Shown here in pieces: positions 1-8,790 of a stretch of DNA of 64,000 nt. Under the pieces are notes generated by a model. The model did not search any database. It saw only the letters and a program-made list of their open reading frames with translations, and was not told where the DNA came from. Origin of the DNA: Exiguobacterium sp. SL-9. Its GTDB lineage: Bacteria > Bacillota > Bacilli > Exiguobacteriales > Exiguobacteriaceae. The stretch is from NCBI RefSeq assembly GCF_004336985.1, contig NZ_SJUO01000002.1:372001-436000 (forward strand), given 5' to 3'. Every line of letters starts with the position of its first letter. Position 1 is the stretch's first letter. Made by a program: the position numbers and the translations under genes.

Positions 1-387
1 AAGATACCCCGCGACGATCATGATGATGTCCGCGACGATCAACTTCGTCAAGAGGCCTGTCTTCATTTTCCCTTTCAGACTGAGCAACAGCGGAAACTTC
101 ACGAGCAGGAGGGGTGTCGTCACGAGCCAATCGATATACCGTATCTCTGTCGGGAATCCAGTGATTTCCGACAACAGCCCCGAATCACCGACCGCGTCTT
201 TCATAAAGTAATAATGGATCGCTGCAACGAACGTGACCAAAGCCGCGACGGTGGCGACAGACCGGTATTCTGGATCAAGACTATTCCGTTCGACCAAAAA
301 ATAGAGCGTGGCGGCTGCCATTCCGACAAATCCGACCCAGAACATATATTGGGTCGCAAGCACGAGCAAGTTGACCTCTTCGTTCAT
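1..387 (-). CDS. Proton-pumping rhodopsin, N-terminal part (cut by window edge)
   Basis: Only the first 129 codons are in the window; the gene continues past base 1. The translation from ATG at 387 closely matches the Exiguobacterium sibiricum retinal protein (ESR) as I remember it. Helices A to C are visible. The proton acceptor is Asp86 in RYIDWLVTTP, the Lys97 eleven residues later stands where most proteorhodopsins have a carboxylic donor, and His58 is the acceptor's partner. In ESR these are D85, K96 and H57; this copy has one extra residue after Met. The family is a seven-helix light-driven outward proton pump in the membrane; the retinal Schiff-base lysine lies in the missing part. An AAGGGGA ribosome site precedes the start. 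It lies 129 bp downstream of the MFS gene on the same strand. Confidence 0.93.
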   Translation of the reverse strand, partial: MNEEVNLLVLATQYMFWVGFVGMAAATLYFLVERNSLDPEYRSVATVAALVTFVAAIHYYFMKDAVGDSGLLSEITGFPTEIRYIDWLVTTPLLLVKFPLLLSLKGKMKTGLLTKLIVADIIMIVAGYL

Positions 388-465
388 GGTGTACATCCCC
401 TTCATGTTGAAACAGGAAACGACGGAACGAGTATGTGAAAGGATCCTTTGTCTTCATTTTAGAAT

Positions 466-481
466 GAAAGTCACCGACACG
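466..481. promoter_or_regulatory. Short dyad upstream of rhodopsin gene
   Basis: On the minus strand the 130-bp gap before the rhodopsin gene holds TTCATT-4 nt-AATGAA, a perfect 6-bp inverted repeat at roughly this position, about 80 bp before the start codon. It could be an operator or a weak hairpin. No convincing -35/-10 pair was found beside it, so the promoter of the rhodopsin gene is not located. Confidence 0.25.
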
Positions 482-516
482 CTCGTTCCGGACGTGCAAC
501 CAATGTGCGCACCCGG

Positions 517-1698
517 TCAATTTTGAACATTCAGTGTCCGAATTCTCATGAAGAAGACGAGTGCCGTCAAAATGAGAACGAGTAACAAACCAAATACCGC
601 ATTCATACCAAGCAAATCAAACGCAAGACCGGAGAGCGTTGGACCAATCATCCGTCCGACCGAGGCCGCGATATTGACGAGTCCTTGGAACTGTCCGGCT
701 TTCCCAGGAGGGGCGAGCTTCGCGGCAATCGTCGGCACGGCCGGCCAGATGAACATCTCCCCGATCGTCATGACGACCATCGCGACCATAAACATCGTGA
801 AGCCACCCGCGAACGGAACAATAACGAAGGCCGCGAGGAAAATGACGGCTCCGACGACAAGCTGTTTCTTCAAATCATCTTCAAAGTAACGAAGCGCTCG
901 GTTGAGGAGCGGTTGGGCGAACACGATCAACGCCCCGTTCACCGTCCAAAGCAAGGAATATTGGCTAATCGTCACGCCAAGGTCTTGCGAATGGACGGCA
1001 ATCGTCCCTTGCCATTGCACGTAGACGAACCAAAGGGCTGCATAGCCGATGGCGACGAACCACATCGATTTCATCGTCGCAGCAGAGAGCGTCGTCGCCG
1101 CAGCCTCAAGCTGTGACTGGACGACTGGACGCGCCGGGTCTTTCAAATAACGGAGCCCGAACAAGAGGACAAGGACGAATAACACTGATAAGAAGAAGTT
1201 CGCGTAAAAGATCCATTCGATGTCGATGCGCGCGATTTGACCGCTCATCGCCGTACCGAGAGCGACCCCGACGTTTTGGGCGACATAAATCGCGTTGAAC
1301 GAACGGCGACCGCCTTCGGGCCAAATCAAGCCGGCAAACGCGTACACCGTCGGGAAGACAAGACCGCCGGAGAAGCCGATCAAGCCGAGCCAACCCAAGT
1401 ACCCGAGGAACGTGGCATGGAACAACAAGAACCCGAGCGAGCTCGCGAGCAATAGGCCGACCGAGAGGATGAGTGTGCGTTTCCCACCGATGCGGTCAAA
1501 CAGCGTGCCCCCGATATAGTTCCCGACGATGGCGAGCGCCGAGTTGACGAGCAGGGCAATCCCTGCGAGCGTCATCGATTCACCTAAATATCCATTAATA
1601 TAGAGTGTGTTAAATGGCCATAAAAAAGACGCCGCCGTCGTATTGAGCGCCATCGCGATGACCAAAATCCAAACCGAAATCGGCATTTTGTTGTTCAT
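517..1698 (-). CDS. MFS transporter
   Basis: A 393-residue polytopic membrane protein with about twelve hydrophobic segments. The major facilitator motif A is seen as GGTLFDRIGGKR at about residues 63-74, between helices 2 and 3. It is an H+-coupled exporter or importer of unknown substrate; the general shape resembles drug/metabolite efflux members. The start at 1698 is preferred over a GTG-containing upstream extension because AAAGGAGTAAC lies just before it. A sigma-A-like promoter and an adjacent dyad lie upstream. The rhodopsin gene follows on the same strand. Confidence 0.85.
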   Translation of the reverse strand: MNNKMPISVWILVIAMALNTTAASFLWPFNTLYINGYLGESMTLAGIALLVNSALAIVGNYIGGTLFDRIGGKRTLILSVGLLLASSLGFLLFHATFLGYLGWLGLIGFSGGLVFPTVYAFAGLIWPEGGRRSFNAIYVAQNVGVALGTAMSGQIARIDIEWIFYANFFLSVLFVLVLLFGLRYLKDPARPVVQSQLEAAATTLSAATMKSMWFVAIGYAALWFVYVQWQGTIAVHSQDLGVTISQYSLLWTVNGALIVFAQPLLNRALRYFEDDLKKQLVVGAVIFLAAFVIVPFAGGFTMFMVAMVVMTIGEMFIWPAVPTIAAKLAPPGKAGQFQGLVNIAASVGRMIGPTLSGLAFDLLGMNAVFGLLLVLILTALVFFMRIRTLNVQN

Positions 1699-1773
1699 AC
1701 CAGTTACTCCTTTCCTTCCCAATAAACGATAAAAATTCGGCGCGACGGCCGAATCAAAAATAAGTCCTTCTCC

Positions 1774-1802
1774 AAGCTAACGGAACGCTCCATAAGTGTC
1801 AA
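1774..1802 (-). promoter_or_regulatory. Promoter of the MFS gene
   Basis: On the minus strand TTGACA (1802-1797) is followed after 17 nt by TAGCTT (1779-1774). The -35 is perfect and the -10 is weak, which would suit an activated or regulated promoter. Confidence 0.5.
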
Positions 1803-1808
1803 GAAAAA

Positions 1809-1826
1809 TTACTTATTATGAAGTAA
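1809..1826. promoter_or_regulatory. Dyad operator candidate TTACTT-6-AAGTAA
   Basis: A perfect 6-bp inverted repeat with a 6-bp spacer in the 176-bp divergent gap between the MFS gene and ytqA, just upstream of the MFS -35. Size and spacing would suit a winged-helix regulator such as MarR, but no such regulator gene is adjacent. Confidence 0.35.
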
Positions 1827-1874
1827 ACACGAGGGAAGCTTGTGATAGCATGAGCAAAGAAGGAGAGGATATGT

Positions 1875-2852
1875 ATGCAAAACCCGTTTGGCAAAGCCAG
1901 ATATCACAAATTAAATGAAGCGTATCGCCGCGAGTTCGGTGGGAAAGTGTTCAAAGTGCCGCTCGATGGCGGTTTTACTTGTCCGAACCGGGACGGGCTC
2001 GTCTCGAAAGGCGGCTGTACGTTCTGTTCGGACGACGGCAGTGGTGATTTTGCCGGTAATGCCTGCGATCCGATCTCGGTCCAATTCGCCGAAGTGAAAG
2101 CTCGACTGCACCGGAAGTGGAAACAGGCCCATTACATCGCTTACTTCCAAGCGTTCAGTAACACGTACGCCCCAGTCGAGCGGCTGCGAGAGCTGTTTGA
2201 GCCCGCCCTCGCGGAAGAAGGAGTCGTCGGTCTGTCGATTGCGACCCGGCCCGACTGTTTACCGGACGACGTCGTCGACTACCTCGCCGAGTTGAATGAG
2301 CGGACGTCACTCACGGTCGAACTCGGCCTACAGACGATTCACGACACGACGGCGAAAAAGATCAACCGGGGCCATGATTATCAAACGTTTCTCGACGGTC
2401 TGGCTAAGCTCCGCCGGCGCAATATCCGCGTCGTCGTCCATATCATCAACGGTCTCCCCGGCGAGACGACGGATATGATGCTCGACACGGCGCGAGAAGT
2501 TGCTAAAATGGACATACAAGGAATCAAGATCCATCTGCTCCACGTCTTGAAACAGACACCGCTCGCCCGACAGTATGAAAAAGGATTGCTCGAACTTATG
2601 GACGAGACGACTTACGTCTCGCTCGTCTGCGACCAGTTGGAGTTGTTACCACCTGAGATCGTCATCCATCGATTGACCGGTGACGGGCCACCGGATCTGT
2701 TGATCGGTCCGACGTGGAGCCGGCACAAGATGGCCGTCTTGAACGCCATCGATGCCGAACTGGTGCGTCGTGATTCCTTCCAAGGAAAAAAGAAGGATGA
2801 GAGCCATGGGATTAATGAGAGTGTTACCGTTCGCGAAGTACTTACTCCGTGA
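1875..2852 (+). CDS. ytqA: Radical SAM protein, YtqA/TIGR01212 family
   Basis: 325 residues. Cysteines 36, 48 and 51 (CPNRDG...GGCTFC) supply the [4Fe-4S] cluster that cleaves S-adenosylmethionine, in the spacing of the YtqA/YhcC group, which is related to Elp3-type radical SAM proteins. The family is thought to act on RNA; the exact substrate is not known to me. Start chosen at 1875 after AGGAGAGGAT; an ATG at 1871 is out of frame. The 3' end overlaps the start of ytqB by 47 bp, the gene pair found in B. subtilis, which supports joint function and translation coupling. Confidence 0.88.
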   Translation: MQNPFGKARYHKLNEAYRREFGGKVFKVPLDGGFTCPNRDGLVSKGGCTFCSDDGSGDFAGNACDPISVQFAEVKARLHRKWKQAHYIAYFQAFSNTYAPVERLRELFEPALAEEGVVGLSIATRPDCLPDDVVDYLAELNERTSLTVELGLQTIHDTTAKKINRGHDYQTFLDGLAKLRRRNIRVVVHIINGLPGETTDMMLDTAREVAKMDIQGIKIHLLHVLKQTPLARQYEKGLLELMDETTYVSLVCDQLELLPPEIVIHRLTGDGPPDLLIGPTWSRHKMAVLNAIDAELVRRDSFQGKKKDESHGINESVTVREVLTP

Positions 2853-3378
2853 ACACATCACGCCTGGTGCCGTCGCCATCGATATGACGGCCGGCAACGG
2901 GCACGATACATTATTTTTAGCCGAGCTCGTCGAGGCGACGGGACATGTCTATGCGTTCGACGTCCAAGCCGCGGCGGTCGAAGCGACACGCACTCGCATC
3001 GAGGGAGCTGGACTCGCCGATCGTGTCACCGTGATACACGACAGCCATGACACGGTCCGAGCGGTCGTCGGGGACGAGACACGCCCCATCACCGCAGCCG
3101 TGTTCAACCTCGGCTATTTGCCAGGGAGTGACAAGTCGGTCACGACGACGGGCAATACGACCATTGACGCCCTCGAGCAACTGCTCGACGTGATGGCCGT
3201 CGGCGGCGTCATCGTCGTCGTCATCTATCACGGTCATGAGAGCGGTAAGGTCGAGCGCGACGAAGTGCTCGCATATGTCGAGTCACTTGATCAAAAACGC
3301 GCCGGTGTCCTCCGCTACGGCTTTATCAACCAAATCAATCATCCCCCGTTCATCGTGGCGATTGAAAAACGCACATGA
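2806..3378 (+). CDS. ytqB: Class I SAM-dependent methyltransferase, YtqB family
   Basis: 190 residues. The SAM-binding loop is AIDMTAGNGHDT at about residues 24-35, followed by the family's FNLGYLPG and NHPPF motifs. Annotated in relatives as an rRNA methylase-like protein; the substrate is unproven here. I take ATG 2806, inside the end of ytqA, because the preceding AAGAAGGATGA is a fair ribosome site and the protein then begins like B. subtilis YtqB; ATG 2818 is an alternative. A longer reading from 2752 would add residues not expected in the family. Confidence 0.85.
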   Translation: MGLMRVLPFAKYLLREHITPGAVAIDMTAGNGHDTLFLAELVEATGHVYAFDVQAAAVEATRTRIEGAGLADRVTVIHDSHDTVRAVVGDETRPITAAVFNLGYLPGSDKSVTTTGNTTIDALEQLLDVMAVGGVIVVVIYHGHESGKVERDEVLAYVESLDQKRAGVLRYGFINQINHPPFIVAIEKRT

Positions 3379-3406
3379 AAAGGCGACTCGCTCGAGTCGC
3401 CTTTTT
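3378..3406. terminator. Bidirectional terminator ytqB / hydrolase
   Basis: AAGGCGACTC-GCTC-GAGTCGCCTT with A and T runs on both sides serves the two convergent genes and overlaps both stop regions. Confidence 0.9.
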
Positions 3407-4122
3407 CATTCTCGGATCAATTCATAAAACGTGATAAGCGTCTCCGCGAACTTCGTGTTCAATCGTTCATAGCCGAAATGTGGGAATCCTTCGAGTCGGC
3501 GGATGTACACTTGATCGCCCCCGATTTTCCGGCAAACGTTGAGCGTCAGCTTCACATCGGCGAAGCGGTCGTCCGGTGCATAGAAGCAAGCGAGTGGAAG
3601 GCGCGGCAAATGTTTCTTCTCTTCTTGATGCTCGACGATTTCCTCCTCGATTTCGCGGTACTGGCCGTACGTGATTTCACCGAAGCGAGATGACTCTTCC
3701 CCGGCACCCATGAACGTCATCATGCCGAGCGGTAAGTCCGGACGGAAACGGTCGACTGCACTCGCGACGACTTGTTTCAAGCCACCGATTTGGCGGGATG
3801 GATGCCAATCGAACAAAGGCGAGATGTACGTCAAACTGCCGAGTGGCACATCGTATTCCTGGAGCAAACGGTTCGTCAACAGCGCCCCGAGACTGAAAGC
3901 GATGACGTGAATCGGAAGCTTGTACTGGCTCGCCTCGCGCAACGTACTCTTGATTAACAGTTTATGGTCTTCCGCGGTCAAGCCGACCGCCTGTCCCGTC
4001 ACGACGAGGACTTCATATTCATCGCGTAACCGCCCTAGAAACGCCTCACTCAAGCGTGACGTGAACTGGAGCGGGTAGACGATCACGATGACCCCTTTTC
4101 GTGATTCTTCTTCATATGTCAT
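3406..4122 (-). CDS. Alpha/beta-hydrolase family protein
   Basis: 238 residues, no signal peptide, so cytosolic. The nucleophile elbow reads AFSLGA with Ser77 (Ala in place of the first Gly of GxSxG). Asp184/185 in YAPDDRF and His215 in GFPHFGYE complete a likely triad near the C-terminus. The fold is that of esterases/lipases of the serine hydrolase class; substrate unknown. Start is supported by GAGGTGAC upstream. It stands alone on the minus strand. Confidence 0.7.
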   Translation of the reverse strand: MTYEEESRKGVIVIVYPLQFTSRLSEAFLGRLRDEYEVLVVTGQAVGLTAEDHKLLIKSTLREASQYKLPIHVIAFSLGALLTNRLLQEYDVPLGSLTYISPLFDWHPSRQIGGLKQVVASAVDRFRPDLPLGMMTFMGAGEESSRFGEITYGQYREIEEEIVEHQEEKKHLPRLPLACFYAPDDRFADVKLTLNVCRKIGGDQVYIRRLEGFPHFGYERLNTKFAETLITFYELIRE

Positions 4123-4162
4123 GCTGTCACCTCATTTTATTATGTCCATATATCCATACTAA

Positions 4163-4190
4163 CAAAAAACATCAGCCGAGACTGATGTTT
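4163..4190 (-). terminator. Terminator of the GNAT gene
   Basis: On the minus strand AAACATCAG-6 nt-CTGATGTTT followed by a T-rich tail, 24 bp after the stop codon. Confidence 0.8.
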
Positions 4191-4213
4191 GTCCGAAAAA
4201 TCCGTCTAGGGTC

Positions 4214-4684
4214 TTAGCTTGGGTCATAGCGTAAGTGAATCAGTTCCATTGGTTGGTCATACACTTCTTCTTGAATCCGATTTAACTCGATGAACGCCTC
4301 ATGATTTAAAAAAGCGATTGCCTGCTCGTTCGAGCTTTCGACGTACAGTTCGATCGGTTGAACTTTGCGCTCGCGCAAATGAGTCAACAGGACCGTTCCG
4401 AGACCTTGTCGGTGATGGGCCGGATGAAGATAGAGTCGCAGTACTTCCCACGTGTCCCCACGGTCGATCGCATGATAAAACCCGATGACGTCGCCTTCGG
4501 CTTCACCGACAATGAACAACTGCTCTTTCGCTTCTTCGCTTGAACTGATGGCGCGGACGATCTCTTCCTGCTGATAAGCCCGTTCCATCACTTTTGAACG
4601 AACCTCGTCTTGTTCACTGACCGTCGCGAGAGCAATGTCGCGGATGGTGGCGGCATCTTCTGGAACGGCTTCTCGAATCTTCAT
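4214..4684 (-). CDS. GNAT family N-acetyltransferase
   Basis: 156 residues with a single GNAT domain. The acetyl-CoA pyrophosphate loop is HHRQGLGTVLL at about residues 91-101, with the typical EVLRLYLHPAH strand before it and an ELYVESSN... segment after. It would transfer acetyl from acetyl-CoA to an amine of an unknown acceptor. Ribosome site GGGGGAT lies before the ATG. Confidence 0.8.
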   Translation of the reverse strand: MKIREAVPEDAATIRDIALATVSEQDEVRSKVMERAYQQEEIVRAISSSEEAKEQLFIVGEAEGDVIGFYHAIDRGDTWEVLRLYLHPAHHRQGLGTVLLTHLRERKVQPIELYVESSNEQAIAFLNHEAFIELNRIQEEVYDQPMELIHLRYDPS

Positions 4685-4784
4685 AACGGCATCCCCCTTT
4701 TGGCCAATCTAGTAGTATCATTCCCCATCAGCAAAAAAATATCCTGCCCGCTTATTACTTTTTGATGTCGAAATGAAGGAAGAC

Positions 4785-4810
4785 GTTATTTTCCATTTTG
4801 ACTCGGGTAT
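4785..4810 (+). promoter_or_regulatory. Sigma-B-type promoter of the YtxH gene
   Basis: GTTATT (4785-4790), 14-nt spacer, GGGTAT (4805-4810). The -10 is a perfect match and the -35 a fair match to the general-stress sigma-B consensus GTTTAA-N12-15-GGGTAT. It lies 39 bp before the start codon. Confidence 0.72.
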
Positions 4811-4848
4811 AAGAGTATCAATGCCAACTTACAAAAAGGAGTGTTACT

Positions 4849-5364
4849 ATGGAACCGAAACTACAACACGATCCACAAGTAGAACAAGCCAACAATCCAA
4901 ATCGTCAGTTTGACCAATCAAATGCAGGTGGTCCTAAAATCACCGTCGTGACCGGGATGCTCCTCGGCGCCCTCGTCGGTGGATTGCTCGCCCTACTTAG
5001 TACGTCGAACCGCGAGAACACGAAGCAATCGTTCTCGAGCGCGAAATCGTCGGTCGGCGGTCTCGTCGATACGGTCAAACAAGACCCGGCCGGAAAAGCC
5101 TCACAAGTCATCGACCAAGTGAAATCGGCTTCTGGTATCATCCAAGAGGTTGCCACTGACGTCCAAAACGTCTATGAAAAAGTCGCTGGTGAAGTCGATA
5201 CCGTCAAAGAAGACGTGAACAAAGTCGTCGGAACGGCGCAAGAAGCGAAGTCCGATTTACAAGACATCGGTGAGAAAGTCGTCGAAGCGAAAGATACGGC
5301 GCTCGGTCAAGAAACCTCGTCAAACAATAGCGAATCATCAAATGACAATAAACCACAAGCATAA
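4849..5364 (+). CDS. YtxH domain-containing membrane-anchored stress protein
   Basis: 171 residues: a polar N-terminus, one membrane helix at about residues 31-50 (VVTGMLLGALVGG) and a long alanine/lysine/valine-rich amphipathic tail with repeated Val-Lys-Asp-Thr patterns, as in YtxH and late-embryogenesis-like proteins. In B. subtilis YtxH belongs to the sigma-B regulon, and a sigma-B-type promoter is visible here. Molecular role unknown. RBS AAAAAGGAG precedes the ATG. Confidence 0.78.
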   Translation: MEPKLQHDPQVEQANNPNRQFDQSNAGGPKITVVTGMLLGALVGGLLALLSTSNRENTKQSFSSAKSSVGGLVDTVKQDPAGKASQVIDQVKSASGIIQEVATDVQNVYEKVAGEVDTVKEDVNKVVGTAQEAKSDLQDIGEKVVEAKDTALGQETSSNNSESSNDNKPQA

Positions 5365-5397
5365 AAAAACGACCTTTCGCTGAGAAAGGTCGTTTTT
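5364..5397. terminator. Bidirectional terminator YtxH / metK
   Basis: AAACGACCTTTC-loop-GAAAGGTCGTTT with A/T runs at each side, between convergent genes. Confidence 0.9.
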
Positions 5398-5403
5398 ACT
5401 GTC

Positions 5404-6612
5404 TTATGCGAAGCGTTTCGCGCCTTCTTCAAGCACTGCCGCTTTGTCCGTTTGCTCCCATGGGAGTTCAACGTCCGTACGACCGAAGTGGCCGTAAGCT
5501 GCTGTTTGCTTGTAGATTGGGCGACGAAGGTCGAGCATCTTGATGATGCCGGCCGGACGAAGGTCGAAGTTCTCGCGAACGAGTTCGACGAGCTCAGTCT
5601 CGCTCAATTTGCCTGTGCCGAACGTGTCGACCGCAATCGATACCGGGTGGGCAACGCCGATCGCGTAAGCGAGTTGTACTTCTGCTTTGTCAGCAAGTCC
5701 CGCTGCAACGAGGTTTTTGGCTACGTAACGAGCCGCATACGCCGCTGAACGGTCAACTTTGGTTGGATCTTTACCAGAGAACGCACCGCCGCCATGGCGA
5801 GCGTAACCACCGTACGTATCGACGATGATTTTACGTCCTGTAAGGCCTGCATCCCCTTGTGGTCCACCGATAACGAAGCGGCCAGTCGGGTTGATGAAGT
5901 ATTTCGTGTCTGCGTCGATGAGTTCAGCCGGGATGACCGCATCGATGACGTGCTCTTTCAAATCAGCTTGGATTTGCTCGAGCGTGATGTCTTCGGCGTG
6001 TTGTGTCGAGATGACGATCGTGTCGATGCGAACCGGGTTGTTCGCTTCGTCGTATTCGACTGTTACTTGTGTCTTCCCATCAGGGCGAAGGTAAGCGAGC
6101 GTTCCGTTTTTACGAACTTCTGCCAAACGGCGCGACAATTTGTGAGCGAGTGAAATCGGGAGCGGCATGAGTTCAGGTGTCTCTTTTGTTGCGTAACCGA
6201 ACATGAGACCTTGATCACCAGCACCGATCGCATCGATTTCTTCTTCAGTCATGTGTCCTTCACGAGCTTCGAGCGCTTGGTCGACACCTTGGGCGATGTC
6301 TACTGATTGCTCGTCAATCGATGTGAGGACCGCACAAGTCTCTGCATCGAAACCATATTTCGCACGTGTGTAGCCGATCTCACGAACTGTTTCACGAACA
6401 ACTTTCGGGATATCCACGTAAGTTGATGTTGTGATCTCACCCGCTACGAGCACGAGACCTGTTGTGACAGATGTCTCAGCCGCAACGCGGGCGTTTGGAT
6501 CTTCAGCTAAAATTGCATCCAAAATCGCATCTGAGATTTGGTCACAAATTTTATCCGGATGTCCTTCCGTGACGGACTCCGAAGTGAAAAGTCGACGGTT
6601 CAAGTTTGCCAT
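5404..6612 (-). CDS. metK: S-adenosylmethionine synthetase
   Basis: 402 residues, the full family length. It makes S-adenosylmethionine from methionine and ATP in the cytosol. Seen are the N-terminal [13 protein letters not shown] segment, the [12 protein letters not shown] signature and the phosphate-binding [16 protein letters not shown] loop. AGGAGG precedes the ATG at 6612. A SAM-I riboswitch and terminator lie in the long leader, so excess product should stop its own synthesis. Confidence 0.98.
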   Translation of the reverse strand: MANLNRRLFTSESVTEGHPDKICDQISDAILDAILAEDPNARVAAETSVTTGLVLVAGEITTSTYVDIPKVVRETVREIGYTRAKYGFDAETCAVLTSIDEQSVDIAQGVDQALEAREGHMTEEEIDAIGAGDQGLMFGYATKETPELMPLPISLAHKLSRRLAEVRKNGTLAYLRPDGKTQVTVEYDEANNPVRIDTIVISTQHAEDITLEQIQADLKEHVIDAVIPAELIDADTKYFINPTGRFVIGGPQGDAGLTGRKIIVDTYGGYARHGGGAFSGKDPTKVDRSAAYAARYVAKNLVAAGLADKAEVQLAYAIGVAHPVSIAVDTFGTGKLSETELVELVRENFDLRPAGIIKMLDLRRPIYKQTAAYGHFGRTDVELPWEQTDKAAVLEEGAKRFA

Positions 6613-6689
6613 TTCGAAAAACCTCCTATAATAAGGGTGATGTGTGGACGGTACTCGTTCCCCTTACGCGTTGCTTTGGGACGGTAATG

Positions 6690-6724
6690 AAAAAAACCTT
6701 TCGCCATGTTCAATGGGAAAGGTT
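6690..6724 (-). terminator. Riboswitch-controlled terminator of metK leader
   Basis: On the minus strand AACCTTTC, an 14-nt loop region and GAAAGGTT followed by a T run, placed between the SAM aptamer and metK. It should form when SAM is bound. Confidence 0.85.
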
Positions 6725-6742
6725 GAATCGTTCTTCCTTACC

Positions 6743-6862
6743 CTCTTATCGTTCGAAGCTTGCGCTTCGCTTCAGGATAGCACCTTTTCCGAATAACAAT
6801 GACAAATCGGACGGTTGCTGGGCTTCGTAGGGCCTTGTTCCCTCCACCGCTCAGAATAAGAG
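6743..6862 (-). ncRNA. SAM-I (S-box) riboswitch of metK
   Basis: Reading the minus strand, CTCTTATTCTGAGCGGTGG (from 6862), AGGGA, GGCCC, GAAGCCC.GCAACC and AAGGTGCTA match the S-box core, and the closing GATAAGAG at 6750-6743 pairs with CTCTTATT/C to make P1. The aptamer binds S-adenosylmethionine and controls the terminator downstream. Confidence 0.96.
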
Positions 6863-6879
6863 TATCCGTTACGAAGACC

Positions 6880-6908
6880 ATCATATAAATGACACCCCGT
6901 TCTGTCAA
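6880..6908 (-). promoter_or_regulatory. Promoter of the metK leader
   Basis: On the minus strand TTGACA (6908-6903), 17-nt spacer, TATGAT (6885-6880). Transcription would start about 10 bp before the SAM aptamer. Confidence 0.85.
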
Positions 6909-6996
6909 GCGTATCGACCGAATTCGTCAAACTTTTCATGTACGTCCATTAGTTATATTTGTGAAATATCAAACATTTTTTTGACGGTTTTTGTTT

Positions 6997-7025
6997 TTGT
7001 ACTATGACCTGGTACAGAATATGTT
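6997..7025 (+). promoter_or_regulatory. Promoter of pckA
   Basis: TTGTAC (6997-7002), 17-nt spacer, TATGTT (7020-7025). A cre-like site begins 15 bp after the -10. Confidence 0.55.
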
Positions 7026-7039
7026 AGAATGACAATGTA

Positions 7040-7053
7040 AGAAAGCGCTTACT
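7040..7053. promoter_or_regulatory. cre-like CcpA site in pckA leader
   Basis: AGAAAGCGCTTACT agrees with the catabolite-responsive element consensus TGWNANCGNTNWCA at all but the two outermost positions. Its place just after the promoter suggests CcpA repression of this gluconeogenic gene on glucose. Confidence 0.6.
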
Positions 7054-7080
7054 TTAAGGGGTAAAAAATGCTTGTTTTTG

Positions 7081-7117
7081 ATTAGTATGTCACATATAAT
7101 AAAAACGTCATACTAAT
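7081..7117. promoter_or_regulatory. 9-bp inverted repeat in pckA leader
   Basis: ATTAGTATG (7081-7089) and CATACTAAT (7109-7117) form a perfect 9-bp dyad with a 19-bp AT-rich centre, between the cre-like site and the start codon. It has no T run and so is not a terminator. It may be a repressor site or a leader hairpin. Confidence 0.45.
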
Positions 7118-7176
7118 TAAACGCGGAAGTATGCGGATTTCATCCACATCTATTTAGGGGAAAGGTGGGATTCAGG

Positions 7177-8748
7177 ATGGCGACAACGCTCCTGAAAATC
7201 GAAGAATTAATTAAAGGTGCCGACATGAAGCGGAACTTAACGGTTCCAGAACTGGTGGAAGAAGCCATTCGCAACGGGGAAGGCGTACTGACGAAAGACG
7301 GGGCTTTATCGGTCAGTACAGGTAAATTCACAGGACGGTCACCGAAAGACAAATTCGTCGTGCAAGATGAAGTCAGCAATCATTTAGTGGACTGGGGTCC
7401 GGTCAACCAACCGATCGCGGAAGAGAAGTTCACCGCACTACTCGATAAAGTGCTCACACATCTCGAGACGAAAGAAAAACTTTATTATCTCGAAGCGTCT
7501 GCCGGTGCAGACGAGCATTACACGCTTCCGGTCCGGGCCATCACGGAATACGCATGGCACAACTTGTTCGCGAAACAATTGTTCTTGCGCGAATGGCCGA
7601 CACAAGGTGCCTTCGAGCCGTTCACGGTCATCTATGCACCGAGCTATAAGGCCGACCCGGTCGTCGACGGGACGAACTCAGAAACGTTCATTCTCGTCTC
7701 ATTCGCCAAGCGGACCATTCTGATCGGGGGAACAGAATACGGCGGCGAAATTAAGAAGTCGATTTTCTCGGTCATGAACTTCCTGTTACCAGAGCAGCAT
7801 GTCTTATCGATGCACTGCTCGGCGAACGTATCGGACGCCGGTGAGACGGCTCTCTTCTTCGGACTATCTGGTACCGGAAAGACGACGTTATCGGCCGATA
7901 CAGAGCGACATTTGATCGGCGACGACGAACACGGCTGGTCTCCAGACGGCGTCTTCAATATCGAAGGCGGTTGCTACGCGAAGACAATCAACTTGTCGCG
8001 TGAGAACGAGCCACAAATCTATGATGCCATCCGATTCGGCTCGTTGATTGAGAACGTCGTTTTAGACGAGTCTCGCGCGCCGGACTACAAGAACATCTCG
8101 CTCACCGAAAACACACGGGCCGCCTATCCGATTCAATTCATCGATAATGCGATGCTTCCTTCACGGGCCGGGCATCCGAACACGATCGTCTTCTTGACGG
8201 CTGACGCATACGGGGTGTTGCCTCCAATCAGCAAATTGACGAAGGAGCAGGCGATGTATCACTTCTTATCGGGTTATACATCGAAGCTCGCCGGTACGGA
8301 GCGCGGTGTCACTGAACCACAAGCGACGTTCTCGACATGCTTCGGTTCACCGTTCTTGCCACTCGCGCCGGAACGATATGCCGATATGCTCGGTACGTTG
8401 ATCGAGAAACATGACGTCGACGTCTATCTCGTCAATACGGGTTGGACTGGCGGAGCATACGGGGAAGGCTCACGGATGAAACTCGCCTATACACGGGCGA
8501 TGGTGAACGCTGCCGTCAACGGAAAACTACGTGACGTCGAGACGACGCGCCACGACATCTTCAACGTCGAGATTCCACGCCACATCGACGGAGTGCCAGC
8601 GGACGTGCTTGATCCGCGTGGTACATGGAAAGACGGGGCCCGTTATGACGCCGAGGCGGCAGCGCTCGCCCGTAAGTTCCAAGACAACTTTAAGCGATTC
8701 ACCAAAACGAGTGAGGCGGTCGTTGCGGCCGGTCCAATCATCGTCTAA
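7177..8748 (+). CDS. pckA: Phosphoenolpyruvate carboxykinase (ATP)
   Basis: 523 residues. Catalyses oxaloacetate + ATP to phosphoenolpyruvate + CO2 + ADP, the first step of gluconeogenesis. The P-loop GLSGTGKTT, the GDDEHGW metal/oxaloacetate segment and the RxGHPNT motif are all present. I chose ATG 7177, with AAAGGTGG eight bases upstream, over an in-frame GTG at 7165 that sits against its own ribosome site. Putative cre and dyad sites lie in the leader. Together with glpX elsewhere in the window it supplies the gluconeogenic bypass steps. Confidence 0.96.
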   Translation: MATTLLKIEELIKGADMKRNLTVPELVEEAIRNGEGVLTKDGALSVSTGKFTGRSPKDKFVVQDEVSNHLVDWGPVNQPIAEEKFTALLDKVLTHLETKEKLYYLEASAGADEHYTLPVRAITEYAWHNLFAKQLFLREWPTQGAFEPFTVIYAPSYKADPVVDGTNSETFILVSFAKRTILIGGTEYGGEIKKSIFSVMNFLLPEQHVLSMHCSANVSDAGETALFFGLSGTGKTTLSADTERHLIGDDEHGWSPDGVFNIEGGCYAKTINLSRENEPQIYDAIRFGSLIENVVLDESRAPDYKNISLTENTRAAYPIQFIDNAMLPSRAGHPNTIVFLTADAYGVLPPISKLTKEQAMYHFLSGYTSKLAGTERGVTEPQATFSTCFGSPFLPLAPERYADMLGTLIEKHDVDVYLVNTGWTGGAYGEGSRMKLAYTRAMVNAAVNGKLRDVETTRHDIFNVEIPRHIDGVPADVLDPRGTWKDGARYDAEAAALARKFQDNFKRFTKTSEAVVAAGPIIV

Positions 8749-8749
8749 T

Positions 8750-8790
8750 AAAAAATGACTAGCGCCCGAGTAGGCACTAGTCATTTTTTT
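8750..8790. terminator. Bidirectional terminator pckA / hydrolase
   Basis: AAAAATGACTAG, an inner paired GCC/GGC, and CTAGTCATTTTTTT between convergent genes; it overlaps the end of the hydrolase gene. Confidence 0.9.
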
